DNA of 64,000 bases from Paramacrobiotus metropolitanus (lineage: Eukaryota; Tardigrada; Eutardigrada; Parachela; Macrobiotidae). Below are positions 37,861 to 49,738 of this stretch, one piece after another. Below the pieces are notes generated by a model that was not told the DNA's origin, ran no database searches, and saw nothing but the letters and a program-made list of their open reading frames with translations. The DNA is taken from contig NW_026570392.1 in assembly GCF_019649055.1 (NCBI RefSeq), forward strand, positions 62,001-126,000, written 5' to 3'. Made by a program: the position numbers and the translations under genes. Position 1 is the stretch's first letter. Each line of letters opens with the position of its first letter.

Positions 37861-38494
37861 AAATCGCCGATTTTTAGTTTTTTTTATGCAGTAAAAACAG
37901 AAAGCTGAAATGAAGCAAGGAGCCAATATACAAAACATCAGACATGCAAAAATGAGAGAATGCCAGACGCGCCCGGTATTATATCATTTATACCTTGGTT
38001 AAGTGTTCGACCCAATTTCAGCTAAACCATTCAAACAAATTGTGAAAAATCTGGCTGGTAAGCGGCAATAAGAAAATTAATTACATAGACTTGTTAGCGA
38101 TTCCACCAACAAAAATACTCCTTGACGTTTGCGCCGTTTCTTCGAAGGCCGCATTTGTGACATTCGCTGGGACTATCAACTCTCTTCCTGACCTTTATTC
38201 ATTGAACTCTGCCAGTCGTCTGTTTGTTTAAGTTTATTTATAAGTTTGTATGTCAATAATTATCACCGCATGCTCCGTATCAAATTAAAAAAAGGTTTTT
38301 CCGTGTGGTACAGTCCGGAGATTTCCTTGTCTCTGATGTTCGGAATGTGAAAACATCGAAGTCACTGTTTCAGTTGTTAGGTTCAACTGACCGACACCAA
38401 TAAGAACAAACCGTTCCGTACTTCGGCATCGACAAATGGCGAGTCACCTCCAGTAACCCGCTCACCGAAGTATGGGAAAAAATTAACAACTTGC
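37861..38494. other. Spacer, 3' flank of unit 5 without exon C
   Basis: About 38110-38220 matches the flank that follows exon C in units 7 and 6, but the exon C sequence that should lie just above it is absent. This suggests that exon C of unit 5 has been deleted. Confidence 0.45.
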
Positions 38495-41065
38495 CTGCAT
38501 CACGTGGTAACCGATTTCGTAGTTCTCCCCATCCACGATCTTCTGTATCCACGCAGAAAGCCTCGCTGGATCGGTGCACATTGTCGGTAAAGCTGATTCC
38601 AACATGCGGTGCAAATCAGACAGCAGGCGGATGGAATTCAAGTTCTGCGAGCCATCGGCGACTGTCACCTCCCACTGATATCACGAGTGACAACCGTCCG
38701 CAGCGACCTTGCAGTTCTTCCAGCTGACAGTTGACACCGTCGACGCAGCAGCGGCGAAAGCGTCAGCCATACTGCGTATTTCTTGGTGAAAATGATAGGA
38801 CATATTCCACGCACATCGGGCGAACGTCAACCTCAGCTTGCGGCGGGGTGCCGGCTTCAGTACTTCCCTGAAAGCTTGGACGAATCGCAAGCAGTCATTC
38901 AAGTCAGTGTCGGCATAATTTTGCACAGCATGTACTATAATGACGCGCTCCGTCGTGTTGGTAACGCATCTCCACAAACTTTTGGCCACTATGAGAGTCC
39001 CGCGCGCTGTGAGAGGGTGGAATAATGCTTCGTAGTGGGACAGAAATGACACCCGGATTTCTTTGGAGTATTTCTCCGGAGTGAGTACAGCATTCCACAG
39101 TGTGCATACACGACGGCATTTCACTAGGTCGATGCTGTCTAGATACTGGAACATTTCACCGAGCACCTCCACCGGCAAAGCTGACAGATATTTACCGGGA
39201 GCGATCGGCTGCTGCGCGTCTTCAGAATACTGTGGGCCCTTCGGCGGAGTCCACTGAGATCCAGAGAAAGTCCAACCTGCACTAACGCGCTTTTCCAGAT
39301 CGCTTTGGGCGTCCCTTAAGAGGATTTCCTGTTGTGGCACACACAAAAACTAAAGTATGTGAAACGTCATATGCCTGAATTGTTTAAATTACTTTATGAC
39401 GCCAACAGAGGTACTACCGACTACCGCTTCTTGATACATAGTTGTTAGCGATGTCAACCATAAGTTCATAACCATAGCAAATGCAACAGCAATCAGCGAA
39501 ATATTAATACAAATGCTATCGGCAAACCTAAATGTAGCACCTCAAATCGATTATTTGAATCTGAAAGAAAGATGCGATATTATTGCCGCTAAAAACATAG
39601 TAATCTATAGCTTTTCAGTGGACTGCAAAATGATGTTCACACTCCAGCTATTCGAGTACGAGCTACTGAAATTGTATCCACTGTCGTTGACCCTTTATGT
39701 CGTGTACGCACAGTCGAAGTACGAAGCCTGAGTACAAGCCTAAGCAACTCGCTACGCTGGGTTCAAACAAACGCTAATAACAAAGCTATACAGTAAAGTG
39801 AAGGAAAACGACCCACGAGCCCGCTCGTTGTCTACTAGAAGAACAGCTCAAAACCCATTTTCTGCTATTAAAATACACAACTGCGCTCTTTTAACTATAA
39901 CTATGAGTATGTACTACTCGTACTGTATTAACTACCAGTGTTATAAAGTTTATCACTCGCCTACGTTCGGTTTCGTTGCATATTTCTGTGCGCCGTAAAG
40001 GCAGATCGGTTATTTTAGTATCAGTTTGCTTCCAAACAACGCATTTGGAACACAAAAATCGTTTCTTATAATTAATTCCTCATTTTTCAAAAGAATAATT
40101 AAAGATAAAGCCACTTTTCGCTACGCCTATCATGTAGGAAAAGAATGGGATTTTTAAAAGTAATACCGCATTATGCAGCCACACCGGGCGGCTAAATTGT
40201 TTCATGCGGCGGAAGTCCCGATTTTCCCTAGTTTTAAAGTCTCTACATTCCGTTAGTCAGAAAAGTTATTTCCGCAGCAATACAGGCCAACTTGAAAAAA
40301 ACCGTTTGTGTGTGCAACGAGCGATACGTCCGGAACGGTCCTACCTGCCTTTTCGGCAGCGAAAATAGAGCGAGTAGTGACGAAACATTTAGCACTCACC
40401 ACCTGATCGCCATTTATCCCACGGTTCTGGCCATATTCGTTCTGTTCCTGCAAGCAAATTGCCGCATTGCCGATGTAACACACTAGGTGAACTTTCCATA
40501 CTGCCAACTTCTGCTTCCAAATATTCTACAGGAGAGTCGACATCGGCTCATCGCCTGTGTGCGATTGCGCCAACGTGTAGGATTCAACAAGAAATCGCGA
40601 GCGACGGATGCCGCGCCCGTTTAAGGTCTTCTTGGATGGCACAACGCGAACCGCCTGGATGGGAAGGCAGTCTTGGATAGTGCAAGCGCCGCACTGCACT
40701 TCGATGAACACGCACGCTCTACCGAACATGATGGGAACGATAAATCTGGCGGGGCACCATGTCCACGGTTGATCCGGCGTTGTTCGCGCTAATACCTGGA
40801 TTTGCTCGTTAGAGTCCGCATGTGATGCCTTTATCCATTCCCTAATACTGCTGCTGTAATATTCGTTGGCGGACATGAAACAATGGAAGATACTTCTGCA
40901 CTGACCTCCCATAAATTTGGCATGTTGTCCGGGACATTCGAAATCCAGAACGTAGCCAGTATCCGTGACATTTACGACGTATGCGTGTTGCAGCTGACCA
41001 TCATCCTGTAACACATCCACCGCGTTCCAGTCGTACACTTCGGAGGTTTTGGAGAATAATCGCAT
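38495..41065 (-). pseudogene. Agenet-like/F-box family unit 5, two nonsense codons
   Basis: Exon A (40400-41065) keeps one frame of 222 codons with a single TAG at 40526-40528, replacing the conserved Trp of LWNIWK (TGG to TAG). Exon B (38495-39328, 278 codons) keeps one frame with one TGA at about 38681-38683, after WKNCKVAADG. All motifs are otherwise present: NAVDVLQDDGQLQHAYVV, QPWTWCPARF, WTFSGSQWTPP and the F-box LPVEVLGEMFQYLDS with CTLWN. The exon B donor is GCAAGT (GC-AG). No exon C is found. Two point stops in otherwise clean frames suggest recent death. Confidence 0.75.
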
Positions 41066-41970
41066 CTTTACTAACGCGTGGGCAGTGTATCAGTATTGTT
41101 ATCCGCGCGTTATCCACTCACTGCCCAGTTAAATACAGTTCGCAAATTTGGAATCCATTGCGTTACGATTAAATACAGAAAAGGCGCTGCAGTCACCATG
41201 GCCGACAGCAACGGGAACTAACGCATTTAGAATGTACGGTGTTTTAAAACTTTGTATAAGGACTTCTTGTGCCCTGTCGGTAGAGTGCAAGTCCGTCTCC
41301 GTGGCCTCTTATTCAAGATTTCGTTTGGTTAGCTGTAAACCGGAGTTGATTCCAAGAACAAGGGGTGTCATCTTTTGAGAGCTTTGTGCCGCCGTGACCG
41401 TACGGCCATACGCCATTAGCAACCTGAAATTTCGCTTAACCACTTTATAGCAGAGCTTTCAACATCCATTATAAAAGTTGTATAGAAAGGTGGCGATGAT
41501 TGATACCTGATTTCTTCACGCCTTGGCAGTGACCCTTTGTACATAAGTTTCAACAGTAAACCAGGATACATTACATTGGTACATCAGTACTTACAGACTG
41601 TATGCCCAGTCGGTGAAATCGAATTAATTCTAAACTTAAAATTCGAATTAAAAAAACCTTCGTTTCGAATAAACGAATTTTTAGGAACACCCGATGACAT
41701 GTAGCCAGATTTATTATGAAACCCATATAGCATTATTGGCTGGTCAAAATCTTCCAAACATGTTAACGCTATGCTACATTATACATACATAAAAAATCAA
41801 ACGTATAACGGAAAACTACTGGCCAGTGGCAACCATTAACTCCGCGTTAATGAAGAAAAAATTATTAGTAACAGAATGCACTCGTCGCTAACACCACACG
41901 TCGTAGAAGGCGCATTCCCGACCACTGCATGGCACTAGCTTCTGCCTTTCCGACCCGCATCCGCAGAATG
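41066..41970. other. Spacer between units 4 and 5, nothing recognised
   Basis: No open frame with recognisable content. AT-rich with short GAATT-type runs near 41620-41680. Confidence 0.4.
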
Positions 41971-44925
41971 TTAATCAGACATCAAACGATGTAACGCATG
42001 CAGCGTCAGTTTGGTCAACTTAGAGACATCCAGACAGCGCAGTTCCTCGGTGGTCCAGTGTGTGTGCCGGTAGTGAATACCTTCACGTTCATCGCCGTTT
42101 TGGAAATCGTACAAAACCTGTTCACCGGGGCTTCATGTAATACTGCAATGATTTACATCTAATAACATGTCGTACACCGTAATGCGCTCCTGTCGTAGTA
42201 CCTCTCGCTGCTCACTCCTAAAGCAGCTTGAAGCGTAAGTGCGATTTTGGTTTAAAAAACGGGCCAAAACAATCGAATTTTAAACACTTAAGGGTACAGA
42301 GCACCTAAAGGTGGGGCCTAATGTATTTTCGACCTCTTGAGCTAGGGGGAAATCGCAATACCTCACCTCACAACTGCGTTTTTAGGTTTACATCTTGTAT
42401 CATAAGAAATATCTCCATAAGGGAGTAAAAATTCACTAACAACTAACTACTTACTCACTAAGACACTAACTAATAAATCAGAAATAACAAACCAGTAATC
42501 ACCTCTCTGACATTACGTCGGTCACGCGAGTTTTCCTGATTCGCAGTTTTCTCAATCCACGCTGTAAGGGTGGCCGGATCGAAATTTAGTGTCGGTAAAG
42601 CTGTTTCCAGCATGCGGCACAAATCAGATTCCAGTTCGGATGAATTCACATTCACCATGCCATACGAAACTGGCACTTCCCACGACTCCATCAAGAGCCC
42701 ACCGCCCGGAGAAACCGTGCAGTTTTTCCAGATTACCACGGCCACCGTCGATGCAACATCGGCACAAACGTCAGCCAAGCTGTGTATCTCCCGAGTGAAC
42801 CGATTGACCATCTCCCAGACACCCCGATCAAATATCACCGTCAGCTTCCGTTCCAGAGCCTTCACTTCACCGAAAGCGTGGATGAATCGCAGGCAGTCTA
42901 CCAGGTCGGTGTTATTGCCTCTCTGAACAGCGCGTCGTATGATGATGCGTTCTGTCGAGGTAGTAACACGTTTCCACAGGCTTTTGGCCAGCATGACGGT
43001 CCCACGCTTTAGTTGCGTGTCACAAATTGTGGAATCCACCAAGTACGACACGCGAATTTCTTTGGAGTACTGATCCTGAGTGAGCACACAATTCCACAAC
43101 GTGCAAACACGACTGCATAGCACTTGATCAATACTGTCCAGAAACTGCAGCACTTCGCCGAGTAGTTCCACCGGCAGCATTGTGATTAATCGGCAGTCGT
43201 CTTGGTCGACCGGCTCTTGCTCAGAAGTTTCCACATCGTGTTCGTCCTTCGGCGGAATCCAGTTAGCCCCGGAAAAGCTCCACCCTGCGCCAAAGCGCCC
43301 TTCCACAGCGCTTCGGGCATCTCGCAAAAGAACTTCCTGTTGTGGCACACAAGAGATAAGAACATTTGTAATGCTATTCCAGCAGCAAAATACACTACCT
43401 TTCATTCCGTGCACTACCTTTTTGCACTACCATTCATTCGGTGCACGTTCTTTTCAAGCCCTATCATTCAACACTACGTTTATTTGCTTGCACGACCATT
43501 GATCTTTTAAAACGTCAACATTATTTTTCACGTCAATATTATTTCCGAAATTGTGGTTTTTTTGTTAACAGCTGTCAAAGCTGCGTAATTTAAAGCATCA
43601 TCAGCATACGCAAAAGCGAATTTCCGCGAGTAACTTAAGTAAGTGACTCTCGGTGCCCGTTTTCCGCGGAAAAATAGAGGAGTCGTTCATGGAGCTGTTT
43701 GCCGTAGATTCTAAGATAAAAGCAAAAAGTTTAAATTGTCAGTGACTCAGTAGAAGTATTTTATTTCCGTGAAAACCTTTCAGCTGTAAGCTTATTTTCA
43801 TTCTTAGATTTTTATTCTTCATTCTTTTAATTATAACATAATGAAATGAATGAAATCGATCGCTTTTGTGAAACACGGAACCTGCAGAGGTTGCGCCTAC
43901 TTTTTCACGGCCTTAACGCACTACAGCTGCCACACCAGATGCGAAAACCATTTCAGTGGCATATCGTAATGGGCAACTGACGAACGTCCCCGAGTAAGGG
44001 GAAATAGTCCCTCCAGACTGTCTGAGACAAAATACAACACTGCGTCAAAACTGACATCAATGATCAACCGGTAATCGTTAAACAAATAGACCTACGTGGT
44101 ACGCTGGGATACATTCAGGATATTTTCTGACAGTAGGAACCAAGGTATCTCACCCTCACATTTGCGGCTTACAGTCAGTGCTATCTGTTAACGTGCATCG
44201 TTCAACTGGCAATAGTTTATGGAGTTCGACGTAATGATAGCGGATGGAAAGATTGCGCTGTAGCTTACCACATGATCGCTGTTTAAGCCGTCGTGGCGCT
44301 TCCTCGTCAGGCACACCACTGCATTTCCCATGTGACGGATCGGATAAACGCTCCATCCTGCTAACATCTCCTTCCAGATATTCCACAGCGGCGCCGGCAT
44401 CGGTGCATCGTCTGTGTGCGACTGCGCTAAGGTGTAGGATGCCAGCAGAAATTGAGAAAGGCGAATGGCGTGCGTCTTTAACACCGTTGTAGACGGTACA
44501 ATGCGGACCGCTTGGATAGGAACGCAGTCCTTGACGATATGAGAACCACAGAGCACTCCGACAAAGGCGCATGTTTCGCCGAACAGCCCGGGCGAGAGGA
44601 ACTTAGCCGGGTACCATGTCCACGGCTGGTTAGGGGAGGTTCGGGCTAACACCTGGATTTTCTCGCTGGAACCCGCGCGCGCGACCCTGTCTAATCCCCT
44701 GCTCCGTTCACCACGATGCCCAGCTATACACAGCGAACACTGAAAAAGCTTGTCGCGGATTTCGTGGTCCATAAACTGTGCACGTTTCCCGGGACAGTCG
44801 AAATCCAGGATGTAGCCATTATGCGTGACATTGACGACGTGTGCATGCTGCAGTTGACCATCATCAGTTAACACATCCACTGCGTTCCAGCTGTCGATTC
44901 CCGAGGTTTTGCAAAGTAAACGCAT
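41971..44925 (-). CDS. Agenet-like/F-box family protein, unit 4 (intact)
   Basis: Exon A 44269-44925, exon B 42503-43336, exon C 41971-42117; GT-AG junctions all phase 0, total 1638 nt, 545 residues. Exon A (1-219) starts MRLLCKTSGIDSWNAVDVL and carries two Agenet-like segments (HAHVVNVTHNGYILDFDCPG; EKIQVLARTSPNQPWTWYPA). Exon B has WSFSGANWIPP, then the F-box LPVELLGEVLQFLDSIDQ with CTLWN (about 273-310), followed by DCLRFIHAF, RKLTVIFDRGVWEM and a final LCRMLETALPTL block. Exon C reads NGDEREGIHYRHTHW and LTKLTLHALHRLMSD. No disabling mutation is seen, so with unit 7 this is the best functional candidate. Expected role: substrate receptor of an SCF-type ubiquitin ligase; the ligand of the N-terminal module is unknown. 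Confidence 0.82.
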
Positions 44926-45960
44926 CCTGAATAGAAGAACCGCAGTAAGTATTCCACTAACGATTCTGCTGTCCCAGACGCTATTTCTCGTTCAAAGCCA
45001 CTTGAACGGTAAACCTAAATTGCGCGATTATAAGCCAAATCTATTCGAACGCGACACTTGTTACTAGCATATAAACTGATTTTAAATGCAAGGGTTACGC
45101 ATTTTCAAATCGAAGTTCGTGCTCCTAGTTCAATGTAAGAAATCAAGTTTTGGGCGACAGACAAGTCGCTAAAATTTATCGGAACGATCCACGATGTACT
45201 GTACTGAAAATTTCGAACTTTCAATATGCAACCGAATGACGCTGCCATAACGGGCGGCTGTAATTGGGTAGCGGATGAGTTTTGTCATTCTGATTGTGAG
45301 AAAGTAGCTCTACCTTTGAAAATTTGTATCTTTGTTATGTTTAACAAAGATTTTTTTCAGTTAACTCCAGTCTGATGAAAATTGTCTGTATCTTTCCAAA
45401 ACGTCAAACCCAACGTTGTTTCAAAGGAATAATATATTATGCCAAATTTTATAAAGGTAATCACGACTTTTACTCATACAAATTTTTGTCGCGTTTCCGA
45501 GCAATTTGTAGGCTTACTGAATGATGTTGAAAGGTAGAAATGATATTCTGAATTTTTAAGAAACTTTCTACAAGAAACTGAGATACAGGTATGAGTTATC
45601 AGTCTGCCAAACAGACAATAACGAAATATAAGCATCGGGCATATGTGATGACGCCTTACAGGCTTTTTGGAGTGCGGTAACTGTTGATCCCTTTCACTGG
45701 ATAAACAAAATCCGCAAGCGAAAGGGTTGAACTTGCGTAATGGCCTTTGGAGGGGGCAGCGACAACAGTGCTGATATCAGCGGATGAGACGAAAATGATT
45801 AGGACTTGCCCGACACAAAGGCTAGTTTTACTTTCGTAAGTCGACATTTCTTAGGTACGCGGCGGTATAGACATAAATGGCATAGGGATTATGTAGTGTA
45901 CAATGTACATAAATAAAGAGTAGCTTTACGCTGTACAAGCTAGGTAAGGCGAACTTGATG
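44926..45960. other. Spacer between units 3 and 4, nothing recognised
   Basis: No recognisable gene or repeat shared with the window. Confidence 0.4.
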
Positions 45961-45963
45961 GTT

Positions 45964-46850
45964 ATTCACTGCTGGTAAATGCGCTTCCAGCATGCGATAA
46001 ACGTCGGAACGCAAACAAGGAGCATAGAAATTTGATGATTTATACGAACTTAACGTCTGCCATGAATCGCACACGTACATACTCGTAACATCCCAGTCTC
46101 ATGCAAAAAACACGCAGTCTCCCCAAGTATGTTAAATTCCAGTACAACCTTATTGCGCATACATTCACAAAAAGTTGAAAAAAATCTTCCGATTACAGCA
46201 GCAAAAACACTACAGACACGCATAAATGTAATTTCTGGATGCGTCCGAAAATTTTCGGTTCACCGTTCTTCAATAGTGCCACGAAGAATTACTGGCGAGA
46301 AATGGGCCCTGATAGTCATTACGGAGACCTGTAAATAATTTCATCAGCAAAGGCATTCCACTCTAGTATCATTGGATGAATAGTACTATCGGCTGTCTTG
46401 CTGACCTTCATCCACTGAAACCCTTTGACTTTCCCTCATCAAGCGATGTAATGCGTGCAGCGTTAGTTTGGTCAACTTGGACACATCCAGAGCGCGCAGT
46501 TCATCGGCGGTCCAACTGCGCTGTTGGTAGTGGACACCGTCACGTTCGTCACCGTTTTGGAAGTCGCATAAAATCTGCTTTAAGGGACTGCATTACGTCA
46601 CTGACTGTGCTTGCCGTACTTTGTAACGCATTATAACGAACAACCTTTAGGTATGGGGCAAGTACTGACCTCTTCTACTGCCTGACGGGAACCGGGTTTC
46701 TTCCGATTGGCAGTTTCATGTATCCATGCAGTCAGGCTCGCCGGAGCGGTACCGTGTGTTGGCAAATTTGCTTCCAGCATACGGCACAATTCACAGCGCA
46801 ATGCGAGTTTCGAGTAAGTCAAATTCAGTACATGAAACGGAGATGCAGCT
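45964..46850 (-). pseudogene. Agenet-like/F-box family unit 3, fragments
   Basis: Three pieces remain. Exon C (46386-46574, 63 codons: NGDERDGVHYQQRSW, LTKLTLHALHRLMR) is intact. The 3' end of an exon B (46670 to about 46850: LCRMLEANLPTHG, SLTAWIHETAN) ends in a GTCAGT donor. A second exon B scrap at about 45964-46130 resembles unit 6 (CVFFA, stop, DWDV; then RMLEAHLPAV) and carries TGA where unit 6 has Trp. No F-box or exon A remains; a GPCR relic occupies the upstream side. Confidence 0.65.
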
Positions 46851-47257
46851 CCCCTCAGCCTTTCTGCTGGTGACAGACACATGCCGGAGGCGACGGAGTA
46901 GCTGCTGTTTCCAACCGAAAATTACCTTATGCCCATGTGACAAAGGCTGGGATGAACGTTCATCCCACTGTGGTTACGTAGTGCAAGGTATACGCAAGAG
47001 TTTATTAGCAAGTATATGGAGCGAGATGGCGGGCGAAGAGAACTTATGAGCCATACCAGAGAAAAAAGAATTAATTAGCAAGATTCTGAGCAAGCAGCAC
47101 CAAGACTGGTTTCGAGATGATTCAGACCATGAGATGGCGTCGGTAAAATGTAGAGGATAAGGATTCTTATCTTAATTAATCCCACAGCCAACACACCGTA
47201 GGGAAAAGCAAATAACACTCCTACAGATGCTGGGCCGCTGGCTGTGCAATATAGTTT
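46851..47257. other. Spacer, nothing recognised
   Basis: Non-coding between the unit 3 remnant and the GPCR relic. Confidence 0.35.
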
Positions 47258-48258
47258 CTATCGTTTCTTGAGACATTTCTGTATGATTATCAGATAGGTC
47301 TTCCGTACATCATGCAGACAAACAGCAAACAAAAGCGGATCCATGACTGCCTGCAAGGAATACTGTACGCTAGCGACGCCATGCCAATCAGCCAGGCAGG
47401 GATCACAATTTTCGTCTGACGTGCCAACAATTGTACAACATTATTGGGTGTCCATAAGACGAGGAAGCTGGTGGTCATCGCCGTAAGTGCCAACAGGGCG
47501 TGCGACTGATTTTTTCGCCAAGTAGTCCCAGCTACAGCATGCGGACGACTGGAGGTATTTCCGATAGCAGGGTGTAGCTTGCGACTCCGCCATGCATTAA
47601 GGCCGATAATGCACGGAAAAGATAACAGTACGATCGCGGTGGGGATGTAGAAAATTAGTGGCATGTAGTACACCATAGCAAACCTCTCTTCCGCAATCTT
47701 CGCTATGCAAGGGATCTTGCGAGCTCTCTCAAATACAAAGGAATTCCGCAGAATAATTGGCAAGCAGAGCGCATGCATTGATACCCATAATACAATGCAG
47801 ATGTAAATGGCAAACTTGCAAGAGTGATAGTTACGATAGGTCAACGGTGAACCGATAGCCCATAATCGATTTAAAGAAATGCAAACATGGGAGTATGTCG
47901 CCACACCCTGCAGCAGCCAAGCACCGTACAAATAAAACTCACACGACGATCGCCCGGAAGCCGTCGTTTGCATAAAATCTCACGTGGCTGCCAACGGAAG
48001 AACGCAAACACACCAGCAAAACAGGTTACTGATCATGAGATTGATGACATAAATGACAAAACCGTTGATCAGGTTTCGATTGGTTAGGAATGTCACCAGC
48101 AGTGTCCCATTTGAGATTAAAATGAACAGATATACGGCAGCGTCTCTAAATAATCTAAAATCTCTATCGTCCACACCTGCCGTATTTTGACTGCTTGATA
48201 TCACCGAGGCATTTTTCTGTACAGGGAGAGACAATGTCATGTTGAAATAGTCCTTCAT
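47258..48258 (-). pseudogene. Class A (rhodopsin-like) GPCR, nonsense plus frameshift
   Basis: ATG at 48258. TM1 and TM2 (AAVYLFILISNGTLLVTFL; IYVINLMISNLFCWCVCVLP) are followed by an in-frame TGA just before 47973. The frame then continues with the TM3 end SLNRLWAIGSPLTYR (NR in place of the usual DRY), TM4, TM5 (YMPLIFYIPTAIVLLSF), a basic loop and TM6 (FLVLWTPNNVV). Near 47370 a 1-nt shift moves TM7 to another frame, where DPLLFAVC (the NPxxY-equivalent region) and a basic tail ending at 47258 are readable. The order of helices and the DRY, WxP and NPxxY-like marks support a peptide- or amine-type receptor; the ligand is unknown. Two independent lesions indicate a pseudogene. Confidence 0.75.
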
Positions 48259-49360
48259 GTTGATGTTAGGACGTGACGGAGTGATCTTTGCGTGGCTGGC
48301 GCAATTGGCAATGTCTGATCATAAAATTACCACAAAATGACAAAACAACGTAGTTGGTTTGCTGGTGGATACGTTTTCTACACTGATGATCATGGCATCC
48401 GGATGCTTTATTTTAAATGAGTGTCGTTGCAATTTTAAATTAGTGTAATAAAAAACCCAGCGTTGCAATTTTAAATTAGTGTAATGAAATGTCGCACGCA
48501 CTTTGGATTGAGTGCTTCTCGCTCTTCCTGGAATAAGGGCAGTGTTCAACGGCGTATAAACGCTCATGGTGGGCGAATGCGTTTTGCATCCCATAATGCA
48601 ACTACTCAAATGGCGTGGGATGCGCATCACAATCGTAGTCATTCAAGTATCCAGTATCCGCATTCAAACAACTTTACCGGAAAAAATCAATGCCAGCAAA
48701 TTAAGGAGGCAAGCATCGTCTGACTTCTGGAAATTAGGGAATCCGCATAAACAACGATTTAACGAAACCCTGTTTTTGGCGGGGAGTGGGATCAGACCAG
48801 TTTCTAACGCACAGTCCTAATACATCCTAATTAACTTTTAATCAATATGCCCGAATACAGGCGCGCTAAATTCCGTTCATCCTGTGTATCTTCAAATGTC
48901 TGGAATTGTGATCTTCATTAAAAAATTGATCGTTCTTGGTGCACACAATAATGATTTCAGAAGAAGCAGGCGTTGTTAGCTCTAATTGCACAATTATAAT
49001 AATATTATGGTACGAAAAAACCCAGCACCCAATATCCGGAATGTACATGCCGGGTATTGGTTGCCGTGTTAGAACCAGAGCGCAGCCGGAATAGTGTACG
49101 AGGAAGACGTCAACTGGTGTTTCTCTACAGATGGGATCCGATGAACATACAAAGGACATTCCAAAAGTTTCTTTCCCTATTTTGCCTGCGTGCCATTTCA
49201 AGTGATATGCGAACGAACGTTCTTCCTATCATGAATCGCTATAAAGAAATAATAAAATAAGTTATTTCCTATTGCGGCATTACCGAATAAACCATAAATT
49301 ATTAAAAAATGCTACATTGTAACACCTGCAGAATTAGGGCTGAGTCTCAACGAGACTTAA
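48259..49360. other. Non-coding stretch with a short tandem duplication
   Basis: GTTGCAATTTTAAATTAGTG occurs twice in tandem at about 48426-48485. No gene is recognised elsewhere in this stretch. Confidence 0.45.
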
Positions 49361-49364
49361 TCGG

Positions 49365-49562
49365 GCACCGCGGCATTTCGCCGTCGACAACTCGTCAACT
49401 CGTCGCAGACATTTCTCCGCACGGTCATTTCGCCTTGCGACGCTTCGTCGCGGGACATTTAACCGGCAGGACATTACGTCTTGAGACATTTCGTCGTCAG
49501 GCCGTTTCGACGCCGAGCCATTTTGCCGCAGGGCTGTTTCGACGTAAAGTCCATTTTAGCAG
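49365..49562. repeat. Degenerate tandem repeat, about 20-bp unit (CATTTCGtCg type)
   Basis: About ten imperfect units built around rRCATTTCGyCg recur from 49365 to 49562, variously CATTTCGCCG, CATTTCTCCG, CATTTCGCCT, CATTACGTCT, CATTTCGTCG and GTTTCGACG. The GC content is much higher than in the flanks. Confidence 0.65.
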
Positions 49563-49738
49563 ATAATTTTTTTATCAGGCTTATTCAAACTGGTATAAGC
49601 AAAAAATTCATGACCTCAAAAAGAAACTAACTAAGAAAATGCGAAGGGTAAGAACCATAAGAAACCTGAGAATAACCTAGAAACCTAAGAATAGCCAAAG
49701 AAAAACCTAAGACTAACCTAACAATAATTTAGAATAAC

